Shown: piece after piece, positions 45,251 to 60,573 of the stretch
How positions within the stretch are numbered: position 1 is the first letter of the stretch
How the letters are laid out: each line of letters starts with the position of its first letter
From: Aliidiomarina maris
GTDB lineage: Bacteria; Pseudomonadota; Gammaproteobacteria; Enterobacterales; Alteromonadaceae
Assembly (NCBI RefSeq): GCF_003987335.1
Contig: NZ_PIPK01000005.1
Coordinates: forward strand, 62,001 to 126,000
Length of the DNA stretch: 64,000 nt
Reading direction: 5' to 3'
The notes under the pieces: generated by a model
What the model saw: the letters and a program-made list of their open reading frames with translations, nothing else
What the model was told of the DNA's origin: nothing
Databases searched by the model: none
Translations under genes and position numbers: made by a program

Positions 45251-47332
45251 GTGGACGATAGCTCACCGTTAAGCAAAATCCCCCTTACCAGCTTAAAAGG
45301 GGTGGGGCCGAAAATGGCACAAAAGCTACAGAAAATGCACTTAAATAGTGTACTGGACGTGCTATTTCATTTGCCGAATCGGTATCAGGATCGCACCCGC
45401 GTAACCCCTATTGCGCACCTTCGAGTTAATGAATTTGCCACGATTGTCGCGCAAGTATTGGACACCCGCGTTCACTACGGCAAACGTCGCGCATTACTGT
45501 GTCGAGTGAATGATGGCAGTGGCACACTGACACTCCGATTTTTTCAATTTAGCGCCGCACAGCAACAGGCCCTTGCTACGGGCACTGCGTTGCATATTTA
45601 CGGTGAAGTTAGGCCTGGCCCAACGGGGCCGGAAATCATTCACCCTGAGTACAAAGCCACAGACGACGGCCCAGTGATTTTAGAAGAAACCCTAACGCCT
45701 ATTTATCCGACGACTGAGGGTGTCTACCAGCCGACTATTCGCAATGTGTGTGAGCAAGCGCTGAGTTACTTAAATGACGCCAGTGTACCGGAACTACTTC
45801 CAGCGGCCTTGGCGCAAGGTGAGATGCCGTTAGCGCAGGCGATTCGGGTACTGCATAACCCACCTACAGATGCGGATCAGCAGGCATTATTAGAGGGCGT
45901 GCACCCGGCACAGCGCCGCCTCGCGCTCGAAGAGTTACTAGCGCATCACGTCAGCATGCTGATTGCGCGCCAACAAGCCCAGCAGGTTAAAGCCGCCAGC
46001 ATTCAGGGCAATGGGCAACTAACCCAGGCCTTTCTTAAACGTTTGCCTTTTAGCCCGACCGGCGCACAAAAGCGTGTCGCAAAAGAAATTGCGACTGATA
46101 TGGCGCAGCCTTTTCCTATGTTACGTCTGGTGCAAGGCGATGTGGGTTCAGGTAAAACTCTGGTCGCGGCGTTAGCCGCATTGCCGGTAATCGAAGCTGG
46201 ATATCAGGTGGCGCTGATGGCGCCGACGGAAATTCTCGCTGAGCAACATGCACTGAATTTCGCGCTTTGGTTTGAAGCGTTAGGTATTGAGGTCGGCTGG
46301 TTAGCTGGGAAGACGAAAGGCAAGGCGCGCGAAGCCACTGTCGCGGCATTGGCGAGCGGTCATATCCAGTTTATTGTCGGCACCCATGCGTTATTTCAAG
46401 CTGGGGTTGAATTTCAGCGCTTAGCCTTAGTTATTATCGATGAACAGCATCGCTTCGGCGTGCATCAACGCTTGGCGCTGCGGGAAAAGGGTGAAGCGGA
46501 TGGGAGTCACCCACACCAATTGATTATGACCGCGACCCCGATTCCACGCACGTTGGCGATGACGGCGTATGCCGACCTAGCCACATCGATTATTGATGAA
46601 TTACCGCCAGGGCGCACGCCTATTACCACAGTGGCGATTCCGGACACGCGGCGTGACCAAATTATTCAGCGCGTGTATGAAGTCTGCCGTAACGAGGGGC
46701 GCCAAGCCTATTGGGTGTGTACACTGATTGAAGAATCGGAGGCATTGCAGTGCCAAGCCGCCGAAGACACCGCCACCTTGCTGGCGGAGCACTTGCCTGG
46801 CTTACGCATAGGCTTAGTCCATGGGCGTATGAAAGCGGCTGAGAAAGAAGCGGTGATGCACGCATTCAAGGCTGCAGAACTGGATTTGCTGGTGGCCACC
46901 ACAGTGATTGAAGTCGGCGTCGACGTGCCGAATGCGAGCTTAATGATTATTGAAAACCCTGAGCGTTTAGGCTTGGCGCAGTTACACCAATTACGTGGCC
47001 GCGTTGGGCGAGGTAGCGCAGCGTCCCACTGTGTGCTGCTGTATAAAACCCCGCTGAGCCAACAAGCCAATCAACGCCTTGCGGTATTGCGTGACAGCAA
47101 TGACGGCTTTGTAATCGCTGAGCGTGACCTGGAATTACGTGGTCCTGGGGAGCTACTAGGCGCCAAGCAAACTGGTTTGGCACAGATGAAAGTGGCCGAT
47201 GTGGTGCGCGACGCGCCCTTAATTCCAAAGGTGCAGCAGCTTGCCCAGGGTATGGTAACGAGTTACCCGGATTTAAGCGATAAGCTGATGAAACGCTGGC
47301 TGCCGCAAGGTGAACGTTACGCGCAGGTGTAG
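45251..47332 (+). CDS. recG: ATP-dependent DNA helicase RecG
   Basis: The 693-residue helicase has an N-terminal wedge (OB) domain (about 60-155), Walker A GDVGSGKT (near 297), the DEQH box (IIDEQHRFGV) and helicase motif VI region with QLRGRVGRG. It reverses stalled forks and branch-migrates junctions. The start is a GTG. It is monocistronic. Confidence 0.96.
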   Translation: MDDSSPLSKIPLTSLKGVGPKMAQKLQKMHLNSVLDVLFHLPNRYQDRTRVTPIAHLRVNEFATIVAQVLDTRVHYGKRRALLCRVNDGSGTLTLRFFQFSAAQQQALATGTALHIYGEVRPGPTGPEIIHPEYKATDDGPVILEETLTPIYPTTEGVYQPTIRNVCEQALSYLNDASVPELLPAALAQGEMPLAQAIRVLHNPPTDADQQALLEGVHPAQRRLALEELLAHHVSMLIARQQAQQVKAASIQGNGQLTQAFLKRLPFSPTGAQKRVAKEIATDMAQPFPMLRLVQGDVGSGKTLVAALAALPVIEAGYQVALMAPTEILAEQHALNFALWFEALGIEVGWLAGKTKGKAREATVAALASGHIQFIVGTHALFQAGVEFQRLALVIIDEQHRFGVHQRLALREKGEADGSHPHQLIMTATPIPRTLAMTAYADLATSIIDELPPGRTPITTVAIPDTRRDQIIQRVYEVCRNEGRQAYWVCTLIEESEALQCQAAEDTATLLAEHLPGLRIGLVHGRMKAAEKEAVMHAFKAAELDLLVATTVIEVGVDVPNASLMIIENPERLGLAQLHQLRGRVGRGSAASHCVLLYKTPLSQQANQRLAVLRDSNDGFVIAERDLELRGPGELLGAKQTGLAQMKVADVVRDAPLIPKVQQLAQGMVTSYPDLSDKLMKRWLPQGERYAQV

Positions 47333-47391
47333 TCTTTTCGGCGCTAGCTGGTACACTATAGCACTCGCACGTGACTTAAGAGCTTTAGGTA

Positions 47392-48147
47392 ATGAAAGAC
47401 AACTCTCAGGAAACCACCCATTTCGGGTACAAGACCGTTGAAAAGTCTCAAAAAAAGAACCTCGTCGCTGGTGTTTTTGATTCTGTCGCGGCTAAATATG
47501 ACGTCATGAATGACGTCATGAGTTTCGGTATTCACCGCTTATGGAAGCGTCAAACTATCGATAGCAGCGCAGTGCGCCAAGGTCAACGTGTACTGGATTT
47601 AGCCGGTGGTACCGGTGACTTGACCGCCAAGTTCTCACGTATTGTTGGCCCGCAAGGTCAGGTAGTACTAGCGGATATCAATGCGTCAATGCTTAAAGTA
47701 GGTCGCGATAAACTTCGCAACTTAGGCATTGTCGGTAACGTCGATTACGTGCAAGCCAATGCCGAAGAACTGCCTTTCCCCGATGACCATTTTGATCTGA
47801 TTACCATTGCATTTGGCCTGCGCAACGTCACTGACAAAGACAAAGCACTACGCTCGATGTTACGTGTACTGAAACCGGGCGGACGTCTGTTGGTGTTGGA
47901 ATTCTCGAAACCAGAGCACGATGCACTTAACACGCTGTATGATTTCTATTCGTTTAATATCTTACCGCAGATGGGCGGATTGATAGCCAACGATAAAGAG
48001 AGTTATCAATATTTGGCGGAATCTATTCGTATGCACCCTGATCAAGAGACGCTCAAGCAGATGATGCAAGACGCGGGCTTTGAGCAAGTGACTTACCAAA
48101 ATATGACCGGCGGTATTGTCGCCTTGCACCGTGGGTTCAAGTTCTAA
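47392..48147 (+). CDS. ubiE: ubiquinone/menaquinone C-methyltransferase
   Basis: The 251-residue SAM methyltransferase has the SAM motif LAGGTGDLT and the UbiE-specific [14 protein letters not shown] segment. It methylates carbon 2 of the quinone ring (ubiquinone step; also menaquinone if present). Its stop overlaps the ubiJ start by one base. Confidence 0.96.
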   Translation: MKDNSQETTHFGYKTVEKSQKKNLVAGVFDSVAAKYDVMNDVMSFGIHRLWKRQTIDSSAVRQGQRVLDLAGGTGDLTAKFSRIVGPQGQVVLADINASMLKVGRDKLRNLGIVGNVDYVQANAEELPFPDDHFDLITIAFGLRNVTDKDKALRSMLRVLKPGGRLLVLEFSKPEHDALNTLYDFYSFNILPQMGGLIANDKESYQYLAESIRMHPDQETLKQMMQDAGFEQVTYQNMTGGIVALHRGFKF

Positions 48148-48734
48148 TGCCCACCCAAGCGCTGATTAACGCTTTTGCCGAGCGTCTGGTGAATACTGCC
48201 CTCGCGGAGGACAGAAATGCCCCGAAGCGCTTAGCGGCAGTGAAGGGCAAAACCTTTCGCCTGCGCTTGGATATGTTGCCGTGGCCGTTAACGATGACGT
48301 TTTGCGCTGACCGTGTGTTTTTTATGGGTGAGGATTACGACGCAGTGGACGGTGAAGTGACCACCAGTGTGGCGGTGTTATCGACCTTGCGCGATGCCAG
48401 TCAGGTGACGGCTGCCTTGCAGCGCGGTGAATTACAACTTAGCGGCAACCCAATTTTTGCACAGCAAGCGAGCCAAGTATTGCTAGGCTTAGAGATTGAT
48501 TGGGAAGAGTCGTTTGCCAAACGTATTGGTGATGTACCTGGCTACTGGGCAGGGCAAGGGCTCGCATGGTTACGCCAGCAGCGCCCCAACTTGGATGCTT
48601 GGCAGCAGTGGTTCGGCGAAACTTTGAGTGAAGAAAAAAAGCTGACCGTAGGTCAGGTTGAGTATGCGCTGTTTAGCGACGAATTGAAGCAGTTGGCGCA
48701 ACGTGTGCGTCAATTAGAAGGCGGTGAATCATAG
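48147..48734 (+). CDS. ubiJ: ubiquinone biosynthesis accessory factor UbiJ
   Basis: The 195-residue protein has an N-terminal SCP2-like lipid-binding domain (about 20-105) and a helical C-terminus. It belongs to the cytosolic Ubi complex and holds the isoprenoid intermediates for the hydroxylation steps. It lies between ubiE and ubiB with one-base overlaps on both sides. Confidence 0.92.
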   Translation: MPTQALINAFAERLVNTALAEDRNAPKRLAAVKGKTFRLRLDMLPWPLTMTFCADRVFFMGEDYDAVDGEVTTSVAVLSTLRDASQVTAALQRGELQLSGNPIFAQQASQVLLGLEIDWEESFAKRIGDVPGYWAGQGLAWLRQQRPNLDAWQQWFGETLSEEKKLTVGQVEYALFSDELKQLAQRVRQLEGGES

Positions 48735-50386
48735 TGCGAAGTCTGCGGTTTTACAGAATCATTCGAACTCTCTTACACTACGGGCTAGACGACTTAATTC
48801 CAAAGCGTTGGCAACCATGGTATCTGCGTACCGTGCGTGTGACCTGCTTCTGGCTGCGTAATCGGCATAAAGACAAGCCATTGGGCGTGCGCTTACGTTT
48901 AGCGTTGGAGGAGCTTGGTCCCGTATTTGTCAAAGTCGGCCAAATGCTCTCCACGCGGCGCGATTTATTGCCGCCTGAAGTGATTACACAATTGGCTATG
49001 CTGCAAGACAACGTGCCCCCATTTAGTGGTGAAGTTGCCCAGCGTATTATCGAAAAAGCCTTAGAAATTGAGCGCATTGACCAGGCCTTTGTGGATTTTG
49101 TCCAGCGCCCCATGGCCTCAGCGTCGATTGCCCAAGTCCATAGTGCAAGCATTCGCTTGGAAAGTGGCGATATTAAGGATGTGGTGGTTAAAGTCATTCG
49201 TCCCGACATTCGTGACACCATTCACGCCGATTTAGAGCTGATGGAATCCATCGCCGCGCTGGCAGCTAGGTATCTGCCTGACGGTCGCCGCCTTAAACCC
49301 AAAGAGGTGATCCGCGAGTATCGTAAGACCTTATTGGATGAGCTGGATTTGCTGCGTGAGGCGGCGAATGCCATTCAATTGCGGCGTAACTTCAATCAGT
49401 CGGATGTTTTGTATATTCCCGAGGTATACACCAAGTTTACGCGCCACAATGTGATGGTTATGGAGCGTATCGCTGGGGTGCCAGTGGGTGACGTAGATAC
49501 GTTACGCGCACAGGGCGTAGACTTGAAGCTGCTGGCAGAACGGGGCGTCGATATATTTTTCACCCAAGTATTCCGTGACAGTTTCTTCCACGCGGACATG
49601 CACCCAGGTAATATTTTCGTGGACCCGAGTAACCCGAATGACCCGCGTTACTTGGCCATTGACTTTGGTATCGTAGGCACCCTAAATCGTGAAGATAAGC
49701 GCTATTTAGCCGAAAACTTTATCGCCTTTTTTAATCGTGACTATCGCAAGGTCGCTGAGTTGCACGTCGATTCAGGGTGGGTACCAGATTACATTAATAT
49801 CGAAGAATTCGAGTCGGCGATTCGTACCGTATGCGAGCCTATTTTTGAAAAGCCGTTGAAAGACATTTCATTCGGTGGCGTGCTGCTTAATTTATTCAAT
49901 ACTGCGCGACGCTTTGAAATGGAAGTACAACCGCAGTTGGTGTTATTACAAAAGACCTTGCTGTATGTCGAAGGGTTAGGCCGCAATTTATATCCGGACT
50001 TAGACCTGTGGAAAACTGCAAAGCCTTATTTAGAGCGCTGGATGCATGAGCAAATTGGCTGGAAAGCCATGTGGCGCTCGTTAAAAGCCAACGCGCCTTA
50101 CTGGGTCGAGAAGCTGCCAGAAATGCCAACTTTATTGTACGACACATTACGCCAGTCACAATCATCAATTAAGTTGTCACAGTCGTATATGGAAGATATT
50201 ATGCGTCAGCAGCAAGAGGCTGCAGAGAGTCGTATTTGGGCCTTCGGTGCTAGCACTTTAGCTATCGCGACCTTAGCCCTTGGCTTGATGTTAGACGAGC
50301 CTTGGTGGGCGGCATTGACTGGGGTGGCATCAGCCATTGGTTGGTACAAGGCTTGGAGCGACCGGCCTAAACATTTTATGCAATAG
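48734..50386 (+). CDS. ubiB: ubiquinone biosynthesis atypical kinase/ATPase
   Basis: The 550-residue protein has the KxGQ motif ([11 protein letters not shown]), the alanine-rich loop [19 protein letters not shown] and the DFG motif AIDFGIVG, and two C-terminal membrane helices (about 503-540). It is needed for ubiquinone synthesis, with an ATPase activity tied to the Ubi complex. The start is GTG. tatA starts 12 bases later. Confidence 0.95.
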   Translation: MRSLRFYRIIRTLLHYGLDDLIPKRWQPWYLRTVRVTCFWLRNRHKDKPLGVRLRLALEELGPVFVKVGQMLSTRRDLLPPEVITQLAMLQDNVPPFSGEVAQRIIEKALEIERIDQAFVDFVQRPMASASIAQVHSASIRLESGDIKDVVVKVIRPDIRDTIHADLELMESIAALAARYLPDGRRLKPKEVIREYRKTLLDELDLLREAANAIQLRRNFNQSDVLYIPEVYTKFTRHNVMVMERIAGVPVGDVDTLRAQGVDLKLLAERGVDIFFTQVFRDSFFHADMHPGNIFVDPSNPNDPRYLAIDFGIVGTLNREDKRYLAENFIAFFNRDYRKVAELHVDSGWVPDYINIEEFESAIRTVCEPIFEKPLKDISFGGVLLNLFNTARRFEMEVQPQLVLLQKTLLYVEGLGRNLYPDLDLWKTAKPYLERWMHEQIGWKAMWRSLKANAPYWVEKLPEMPTLLYDTLRQSQSSIKLSQSYMEDIMRQQQEAAESRIWAFGASTLAIATLALGLMLDEPWWAALTGVASAIGWYKAWSDRPKHFMQ

Positions 50387-50398
50387 ACGAGGTAAACC

Positions 50399-50638
50399 AT
50401 GGGTGGAATTGGTATTTGGCAATTATTAATTATTGCGGTCATCGTGCTGTTGCTATTTGGCAGCAAAAAACTACGTGGCATTGGCGGCGACTTAGGCGCT
50501 GCGTTGCGTGGCTTTAAAAAAGAAATGCACGAGGATGACAAGCCCAAGCATCAAGACAATGTCGAGCATAAAAAGACCGACGCTGACTTTGAGTCAACTA
50601 CACAGACACGCGACAAGCATTCAGACAAGCGTGATTAA
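50399..50638 (+). CDS. tatA: Sec-independent translocase subunit TatA
   Basis: The 79-residue protein has one membrane helix (about 5-22), the conserved FGSKKLRG hinge and an amphipathic helix ([13 protein letters not shown]), then a charged tail. It forms the pore-like oligomer of the Tat system that exports folded proteins. Confidence 0.95.
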   Translation: MGGIGIWQLLIIAVIVLLLFGSKKLRGIGGDLGAALRGFKKEMHEDDKPKHQDNVEHKKTDADFESTTQTRDKHSDKRD

Positions 50639-50640
50639 GT

Positions 50641-51057
50641 ATGTTTGATATCGGCTTTTGGGAGCTGCTAGTGGTGGGCTTAATTGGCTTAGTGATACTA
50701 GGCCCTGAGCGCTTTCCGCGTGCTATACGTTCGTTACAGGCGTCACTGCATAAGGTGCGTCAATTCGGCAGCCGGATGGAAGCTGAAATTAACCATGAGC
50801 TCAGAATTAAAGAGCTGCACGACAACCTGAAAAAAATTGAGCAAGCCGACGATATCGACAATCTACCAGCTGAACTCAAGCAGTCCTTAGCCGAGTTACA
50901 ACGTGCCGCTGCCAGTGTGAATCGGCCCTACGCAAAACCCGACGCCCCAGAACCAACGCAGGTCGATGACGCCGCTCAGAAGCCTGATAGCGTTAAGGTC
51001 ACGGACACGCATCAACAAGACGACAACACTGAGGGCCGCAATGACCGAACCTCATGA
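50641..51057 (+). CDS. tatB: Tat translocase subunit TatB
   Basis: The 138-residue protein has the TatB start [20 protein letters not shown] and [10 protein letters not shown]. It forms the substrate receptor with TatC. Its last 17 bases overlap the tatC start. Confidence 0.95.
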   Translation: MFDIGFWELLVVGLIGLVILGPERFPRAIRSLQASLHKVRQFGSRMEAEINHELRIKELHDNLKKIEQADDIDNLPAELKQSLAELQRAAASVNRPYAKPDAPEPTQVDDAAQKPDSVKVTDTHQQDDNTEGRNDRTS

Positions 51058-51796
51058 CGGCTCGCTATTAGCCCACTTAGCCGAGCTACGCAGCGCGTTA
51101 TTGCGCGGTATTGCCGCAGTATTGCTGATTTTCGTTGCGCTTATCTATTTTGCCCGCGATATCTATCACTGGTTAGCCACACCGTTGATGGCGCACTTGC
51201 CGGAAGGGGCGAGCATGATAGCCACGGACGTAGGCGCACCCTTTTTTGCCCCCTTCAAGTTGACGATGGTGGTGGCCTTTGCCGCTGCTGTGCCATTTTT
51301 ATTGCACCAAATTTGGCGCTTTATCGCACCTGGTTTGTACAAGCATGAGAAACGCTTAGTCGCCCCGTTATTGATTAGCTCCACCCTGCTGTTCTACGCA
51401 GGTATTGCGTTTGCTTACTATGTGGTACTGCCGCTGGCGTTCGCATTTTTTACCACGATGGCGCCTGAGGGCATTACGATCGCGACGGATATTTCCAGCT
51501 ATCTCGATTTCGTACTAAAAATCTTCTTCGCTTTTGGTATCGCATTTGAAATTCCGGTGGCTGTCTTATTATTATGCTGGAGTGGCACGACAACGCCCGA
51601 GCAATTAAAGAGCAAGCGTGCTTATGTGATTGTGGCTGTGTTTGTGATTGGCATGCTGTTGACGCCCCCTGATGTGATTTCACAAACCCTGCTAGCGATT
51701 CCAATGTGGCTATTGTTCGAGCTGGGCCTACTATTCGCGCGCTTCTATACCCCTAAATCATCAGAGCCGGAAAACTCTGAAGGAGATCAACCATGA
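51041..51796 (+). CDS. tatC: Tat translocase subunit TatC
   Basis: The 251-residue protein has six membrane helices and the conserved N-terminal [15 protein letters not shown] and [12 protein letters not shown] motifs. It recognises twin-arginine signal peptides. The ATG at 51041 lies inside tatB; the upstream in-frame start at 50966 would give an atypical extension. Confidence 0.95.
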   Translation: MTEPHDGSLLAHLAELRSALLRGIAAVLLIFVALIYFARDIYHWLATPLMAHLPEGASMIATDVGAPFFAPFKLTMVVAFAAAVPFLLHQIWRFIAPGLYKHEKRLVAPLLISSTLLFYAGIAFAYYVVLPLAFAFFTTMAPEGITIATDISSYLDFVLKIFFAFGIAFEIPVAVLLLCWSGTTTPEQLKSKRAYVIVAVFVIGMLLTPPDVISQTLLAIPMWLLFELGLLFARFYTPKSSEPENSEGDQP

Positions 51797-52290
51797 AAAT
51801 ATTGAAAAAAAGTATGGTCAGTCTTACGGTGCTAGTTTCTTTCGCTGCCCCAGCCCTTGCACAGGCAGACACTTCAGAATTATCGCGTCAATTGACGGAG
51901 TGTCGCAGTGTTGAAAGCGCGCTAGAGCGCCTTGATTGTTATGATCGCGTGACTCGCAATTTGGCCGCGCCGGAAGCTAGACAGCGCGGTGAGCAAGCAC
52001 GTGAGCAAGCTCAACAAACACGTGAGCGGGCGGATGATTTCGGTCGTGAACATCGAAATATTGACCAATCCGAAGGTCGGCGCTGGGTGAATGTAGAAGA
52101 GACATGGCAAAATGCGCATGGGCTGTGGCGCTTTCGTTTAGACGATGGTTCTGAGTGGCACCAAACCCAAAGTAGCTATTTCGCGTTTGATCCAGATACC
52201 CGTCATTTTATTGAGCGCGGTGCGCTGAACTCATTCCGCTTAGGACAAGAAGGCAGTAATCGCAGTGTGCGGGTACGTCGAGTTGATTAA
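51793..52290 (+). CDS. exported protein of unknown function
   Basis: This 165-residue protein has a signal peptide (about 1-25, AAPALAQAD), a short Cys pair region ([18 protein letters not shown], a type seen in small periplasmic proteins with a disulphide), a repetitive arginine- and glutamine-rich linker (60-85) and a C-terminal beta-rich part ([19 protein letters not shown]). It starts 4 bases before the end of tatC and precedes tatD by 2 bases, so it is co-transcribed. Signal Sec type; the role is unknown. Confidence 0.75.
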   Translation: MKILKKSMVSLTVLVSFAAPALAQADTSELSRQLTECRSVESALERLDCYDRVTRNLAAPEARQRGEQAREQAQQTRERADDFGREHRNIDQSEGRRWVNVEETWQNAHGLWRFRLDDGSEWHQTQSSYFAFDPDTRHFIERGALNSFRLGQEGSNRSVRVRRVD

Positions 52291-52292
52291 TC

Positions 52293-55582
<3,290 letters not shown>

Positions 55583-55598
55583 TCAGTCGCAGTCCTAA

Positions 55599-56897
55599 TT
55601 AACTACTACTCTTGGCACTATTGTGGCCACCGCGATTACCTTGACGACGCGGGCCTGAGTGGCGGCGCGACACATTTTTTCCGCTTTGCATGCGACGCTT
55701 TTGCGGGAAGTGCGGACGTGGTACATCGGTTAACAATGCGTCGGCGTCATACTTACTGACCGGAATTGAGTGCTTAATGTAATCCTCAATGGCCGGCAGA
55801 TTATAGACGTATTCTTCACAGGCTAAACTGACGGCTTTACCACTCGCGCCAGCACGACCAGTACGGCCGATACGGTGCACGTAGTCTTCACAGTCATCGG
55901 GCAAATCAAAGTTGTAAACGTGACTCACCGCTGGAATATGAAGGCCACGCGCCGCGACATCAGTGGCGACCAAAATGTCGACTTTGCCTGTAGCAAAGTC
56001 GTCTAAAATCTTGAGTCGTTTGCGTTGCGCTACGTCACCCGTTAGCAAACCAACGCGGTGTTGGTCAGATTTAAGCCACTGGTAAACCTTCTCGCAACCA
56101 TGTTTTGTATTGGAAAAAACGATTGCCTTGTCCGGCCAATCCTCTTCAATCAGAGTCAGCAACAGGGCAATTTTGTCTGGCTTTGACGGGTAAAAAAGCT
56201 CTTCCTCGATGCGAGCGCCAGTCATCTGCTCAGGCTCTACTTCAACACTGGTTGGCTCATTCATGTGCTCGTAGGCGAGCTCTTTCACGCGTAGTGACAA
56301 GGTGGCTGAGAACAATAAATTCAAGCGTTCTGCAGGCGAACCCATGCGTCTGAACATGTAGCGGATGTCATCGATAAAGCCAAGGTCGAACATGCGGTCA
56401 GCTTCGTCTAAAACCACCACGTCAATGGCATCAAGCTGATACACGCCTTGCTTACAATAATCGATAAGGCGACCACAGGTGCCGACTAAAACATCAACGC
56501 CTTCAGCCAGTTCCGCGCGTTGCGCTTCGTAGTTCTCGCCGCCGTACACGACTGCTAGTTTTAATCCACATTGACGTGCGAGTTCTGCGGCATCGTTATG
56601 AATTTGCACCGCGAGTTCGCGGGTTGGTGCCAACACTAAGGCGCGCGGTTGCTTGGACTCAGGGTCTTTGCGCGGCGTCGTCATCAGCTGGTTAAAAATG
56701 GCAACTAGAAAAGCCATTGTCTTACCGGTACCGGTTTGGGCTTGTCCAGCAACGTCTTTACCCTGCAACGCTAAAGGCAGGCTTAATGCCTGAATCGGCG
56801 TACAGTATGTAAAGCCAACTTTATTTAGGGCATCGAGTACACTCGAGTGCAATCCAAGGTCGGCAAACTTGGTTTCGGTTAGGTGTTTTTCGCTCAT
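55599..56897 (-). CDS. rhlB: ATP-dependent RNA helicase RhlB
   Basis: The 432-residue DEAD-box helicase has Q-motif [10 protein letters not shown], Walker [13 protein letters not shown] (VLDEADRM), SAT (FSATLS) and [10 protein letters not shown] motifs. The start at 56897 ([11 protein letters not shown]) matches E. coli RhlB; 56909 adds four residues. It works with the RNase E degradosome. The C-terminus is basic and rich in glycine and arginine. Confidence 0.94.
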   Translation of the reverse strand: MSEKHLTETKFADLGLHSSVLDALNKVGFTYCTPIQALSLPLALQGKDVAGQAQTGTGKTMAFLVAIFNQLMTTPRKDPESKQPRALVLAPTRELAVQIHNDAAELARQCGLKLAVVYGGENYEAQRAELAEGVDVLVGTCGRLIDYCKQGVYQLDAIDVVVLDEADRMFDLGFIDDIRYMFRRMGSPAERLNLLFSATLSLRVKELAYEHMNEPTSVEVEPEQMTGARIEEELFYPSKPDKIALLLTLIEEDWPDKAIVFSNTKHGCEKVYQWLKSDQHRVGLLTGDVAQRKRLKILDDFATGKVDILVATDVAARGLHIPAVSHVYNFDLPDDCEDYVHRIGRTGRAGASGKAVSLACEEYVYNLPAIEDYIKHSIPVSKYDADALLTDVPRPHFPQKRRMQSGKNVSRRHSGPRRQGNRGGHNSAKSSS

Positions 56898-57008
56898 GTT
56901 GCTCAGCATATCAGGTTTACGCTTGCAAAAAAAAACATAAATGATTAAATATGTATTCTAACTTTAAGTCACAGCGCCCTTGCTGTGAAAAACGACCGGA
57001 GATGTAAC

Positions 57009-57335
57009 ATGAGCGACAAAATTGTTCAGCTGAGCGACGAAAGCTTTGAAGCAGACGTGATTAACGCTGATCAACCCGTCCTTGTTGATTTTTGGGCAGA
57101 ATGGTGTGGCCCCTGTAAAATGATCGCCCCTATTCTGGATGACATCGCAGACGAGTTCGCAGGCAAAGTGACTGTGGGTAAGCTGAATGTCGACCACAAC
57201 AACGAAACCCCGCCAAAGTACGGTATCCGTGGTATCCCAACGCTATTACTGTTCAAAAATGGTGAAGTTGTTGGTACAAAAGTAGGTGCCATGTCGAAGG
57301 CTCAACTGAGCGAGTTTATCAGCGAGCACGTGTAA
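57009..57335 (+). CDS. trxA: thioredoxin
   Basis: The 108-residue protein has the active site WCGPCK (32-37). It reduces disulphides in the cytoplasm. GGAG lies before ATG 57009. It is divergent from rhlB and followed by a terminator; the rho gene is next. Confidence 0.97.
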   Translation: MSDKIVQLSDESFEADVINADQPVLVDFWAEWCGPCKMIAPILDDIADEFAGKVTVGKLNVDHNNETPPKYGIRGIPTLLLFKNGEVVGTKVGAMSKAQLSEFISEHV

Positions 57336-57391
57336 GGCTGATTAGCTGTGTAGCTCACACGAGTGTGCTGCGACTACGGACGAGATTAGTG

Positions 57392-57427
57392 AGCGCGACG
57401 CCTGTTTCAGGCGCCGCGCTTATTTTA
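57392..57427 (+). terminator. intrinsic terminator after trxA
   Basis: AGCGCG-A-CGCCTG pairs with CAGGCG-C-CGCGCT around TTT, then TATTTTA. A strong GC-rich hairpin. Confidence 0.85.
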
Positions 57428-57713
57428 TCAGCGCGTTGTAATGACGCATCAAAGGCTGCACCCCAGATGTCAGGCATATGACAATTGCGTAATTTCTGCC
57501 GCAAAACTGGACGTTGTCTAGTTTTGGTGTTATTTTCACCTTGTAGCGTTTCCTGACCTGCCGAAATAACCATCCTCATCGGCATCAAAGCTACACATTT
57601 AATGACTCTAAATCCCGAATTCTTACGTACTTACAGCGAGCACGCGTGACCTGTAGGGTACAGGTTGAACTTAATTTCAAACTAATTTGATAACCTTCTA
57701 AGACCTACCGCTT
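57428..57713 (+). promoter_or_regulatory. rho leader region
   Basis: About 286 bases with no clear gene between the trxA terminator and rho. It contains a small ACCTGTAGGGTACAGGT hairpin near 57649-57665. Two tiny open frames (57441-57521, 26 residues; 57602-57649, 15 residues) lack good ribosome sites. A long leader before rho is common in gammaproteobacteria, where rho autoregulates by attenuation. Confidence 0.45.
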
Positions 57714-58979
57714 ATGAATCTGACTGAACTGAAAAATAAACCAATTAGTGAATTGGTTGACCTTGCCAATGACATGGGCCTTGAAAACACGGCTCGCCTG
57801 CGCAAACAAGACATAATTTTCTCTATCCTAAAAGCCCACGCGAAAAGTGGCGAAGATATTTTTGGCGACGGCGTGCTGGAAATTTTACAAGACGGATTTG
57901 GCTTCCTGCGTTCAGGTGACTCATCTTACTTGGCCGGCCCTGACGATATTTATGTGTCGCCAAGCCAGATTCGCCGTTTCAATTTGCGCACCGGTGACAC
58001 GGTCGCTGGTAAAATTCGTCCACCGAAAGACGGTGAGCGGTATTTTGCGCTATTGAAAATTCGTGAAGTAAACTTTGATAAGCCAGAGAACTCACGTAAC
58101 AAGATCTTATTTGAGAACTTAACCCCGTTGCATGCCAATGAGCGTTTGCGCATGGAACGTGGTAACGGTTCAACGGAAGACATTACCGCGCGTATTTTAG
58201 ATTTGGCCTCACCGATTGGTAAAGGTCAGCGTGGTTTGGTGGTGGCACCACCAAAAGCAGGTAAAACCTTGCTACTACAAAATATCGCGCAATCAATTGC
58301 GGCGAACCACCCAGACTGTAACTTGATGGTATTGCTGATTGACGAGCGTCCGGAAGAAGTTACCGAAATGAGCCGCTTGGTGAAAGGGGAAGTCATTGCG
58401 TCAACTTTTGATGAACCAGCCAGCCGCCACGTTCAAGTCGCCGAGATGGTTATCGAGAAGGCTAAGCGCCTGGTTGAGCACAAAAAAGACGTGGTTATCT
58501 TGCTGGACTCAATTACCCGTTTAGCCCGTGCATACAACACCGTGATTCCGAGTTCAGGTAAAGTCCTGACTGGTGGTGTCGATGCTAACGCACTGCATAA
58601 ACCGAAGCGTTTCTTCGGTGCCGCACGTAACGTTGAGGAAGGCGGCAGCTTAACTATTATCGCTACCGCACTGATCGACACGGGTTCGAAAATGGACGAG
58701 GTCATCTACGAAGAATTTAAAGGTACAGGTAACATGGAATTGCACCTGAACCGTAAAATCGCCGAGAAGCGTGTTTTCCCTGCTATCGACTTTAACCGTT
58801 CGGGCACACGCCGTGAAGAGTTGCTAACCTCTCAAGACGAGCTGCAGAAGATGTGGGTATTGCGTAAGATCCTGCATCCGATGGGCGAAGTCGAAGCGAT
58901 GGAATTTTTAATCGACCGTTTAGTTATGACCAAGACCAATGACGAGTTCTTTGAGTCAATGAAGCGCCAAAAGGGCTAA
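57714..58979 (+). CDS. rho: transcription termination factor Rho
   Basis: The 421-residue hexameric RNA helicase has the RNA-binding OB domain (about 48-125), Walker A PPKAGKT near 178-184, and the Q- and R-loop region. It ends transcription at Rho-dependent sites. Confidence 0.98.
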   Translation: MNLTELKNKPISELVDLANDMGLENTARLRKQDIIFSILKAHAKSGEDIFGDGVLEILQDGFGFLRSGDSSYLAGPDDIYVSPSQIRRFNLRTGDTVAGKIRPPKDGERYFALLKIREVNFDKPENSRNKILFENLTPLHANERLRMERGNGSTEDITARILDLASPIGKGQRGLVVAPPKAGKTLLLQNIAQSIAANHPDCNLMVLLIDERPEEVTEMSRLVKGEVIASTFDEPASRHVQVAEMVIEKAKRLVEHKKDVVILLDSITRLARAYNTVIPSSGKVLTGGVDANALHKPKRFFGAARNVEEGGSLTIIATALIDTGSKMDEVIYEEFKGTGNMELHLNRKIAEKRVFPAIDFNRSGTRREELLTSQDELQKMWVLRKILHPMGEVEAMEFLIDRLVMTKTNDEFFESMKRQKG

Positions 58980-59097
58980 CTAAGCCAGTCACGCGTGATG
59001 GTGAGAACCAGATTAGTATCATTCCCGTAGTTAAGCATACAACTGCGGGCTGGTTCTCAACCTGCCCCCTCTTTTCACCAGCAGCGAGCATTCCAGC

Positions 59098-60567
59098 ATG
59101 AAGTATCAAGACTTGCGCGATTTTTTGCAGCAGCTAGAAGCGCAAGGTGAGCTTAAGCGCATTAAGCAGCCCATCGACCCATACCTTGAAATGACCGAAA
59201 TTGCCGACCGTACGTTAAAAGCCGGTGGCCCAGCCCTATTGTTTGAAAACGTCAAAGGCCACAGTATGCCGGTACTGGCCAACTTGTTTGGTACTCCAGA
59301 TCGAGTGGCTAAAGGCATGGGCCAAGACAAGCTCAGCGCATTGCGCGATGTCGGTACACTGCTCGCTTATCTAAAAGAGCCGGAACCACCTGCTGGCTTT
59401 AAAGACGCAATCAGTAAGTTGCCGTTGTTGAAAAAAGTGCTGAGCATGGCACCCAAAGTACGCAAAAACGCGCCTTGCCAAGAGGTGGTTTTAACCGGTG
59501 ACGAGGTCGATTTAAGTAAAATCCCAGTCCAGCATTGTTGGCCAGGTGACGCTGCACCACTGATTACCTGGGGCTTGACCGTGACTCGCGGGCCACATAA
59601 AAAGCGCCAGAATTTAGGTATTTACCGTCAACAGGTGTTGGGTAAAAACAAGCTGATTATGCGTTGGTTAAGCCATCGTGGTGGTGCTCTGGATTACCAG
59701 GAATTCTGTCGTCAAAACCCGGGCCAGCGCTTTCCCGTGTCGGTGGCATTAGGTGCCGACCCAGCAACGATTTTAGGTGCGGTCACGCCAGTGCCTGACA
59801 CCTTGTCAGAATACGCGTTTGCGGGCCTACTGCGCGACGGTAAAACTGAGGTTGTGAAGTCAATTAGTAACGACTTACAAGTGCCGGCACACGCGGAAAT
59901 TATTCTTGAGGGTTACTTAGAAGCAGGCGAAACCGCGCCTGAAGGGCCGTATGGCGACCACACTGGTTACTATAATGAAGTCGACGAGTTTCCAGTATTT
60001 ACGGTCACCCACATTACCCATCGCAAAGACCCGATTTATCACAGCACGTATACGGGGCGTCCACCCGATGAGCCGGCAGTGCTTGGGGTTGCGTTGAACG
60101 AAGTTTTTATCCCGATTTTGCAAAAGCAATTTCCGGAAATTGTCGACTTCTATTTACCGCCAGAAGGATGCTCTTACCGCATGGCGGTGGTGACGATGAA
60201 GAAGCAATACCCGGGCCATGCGAAGCGCGTGATGATGGGCGTGTGGTCGTTCTTACGCCAGTTCATGTATACCAAATTCGTGATTGTATGTGACGATGAT
60301 ATCAACGCGCGCGATTGGCACGACGTGATCTGGGCGATTACCACGCGCATGGACCCAGCCCGTGATACGGTGATGGTTGAGAACACGCCAATCGATTACC
60401 TGGACTTCGCGTCACCGGTGTCGGGGTTAGGCTCAAAGATGGGGATGGACGCAACCAATAAATGGCCAGGCGAAACCGACCGTGAATGGGGCGAACCTAT
60501 TGTGATGGACCCTGAAGTCAGCGCCCGTGTCGATGCGATGTGGGATGAATTAGGAATTTTAAAGTAG
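59098..60567 (+). CDS. ubiD: 4-hydroxy-3-polyprenylbenzoate decarboxylase
   Basis: The 489-residue prFMN-dependent decarboxylase acts in ubiquinone synthesis. The N-terminus ([20 protein letters not shown]) and the [11 protein letters not shown] active-site region with the catalytic Glu are typical. The partner UbiX is not in the window. fre follows 6 bases later. Confidence 0.96.
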   Translation: MKYQDLRDFLQQLEAQGELKRIKQPIDPYLEMTEIADRTLKAGGPALLFENVKGHSMPVLANLFGTPDRVAKGMGQDKLSALRDVGTLLAYLKEPEPPAGFKDAISKLPLLKKVLSMAPKVRKNAPCQEVVLTGDEVDLSKIPVQHCWPGDAAPLITWGLTVTRGPHKKRQNLGIYRQQVLGKNKLIMRWLSHRGGALDYQEFCRQNPGQRFPVSVALGADPATILGAVTPVPDTLSEYAFAGLLRDGKTEVVKSISNDLQVPAHAEIILEGYLEAGETAPEGPYGDHTGYYNEVDEFPVFTVTHITHRKDPIYHSTYTGRPPDEPAVLGVALNEVFIPILQKQFPEIVDFYLPPEGCSYRMAVVTMKKQYPGHAKRVMMGVWSFLRQFMYTKFVIVCDDDINARDWHDVIWAITTRMDPARDTVMVENTPIDYLDFASPVSGLGSKMGMDATNKWPGETDREWGEPIVMDPEVSARVDAMWDELGILK

Positions 60568-60573
60568 GCATCT

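Noticed and set aside
57441-57521. 26-residue frame in the rho leader
   Set aside because: No ribosome site and no resemblance to the known RhoL peptide; kept only as a note in the leader entry.
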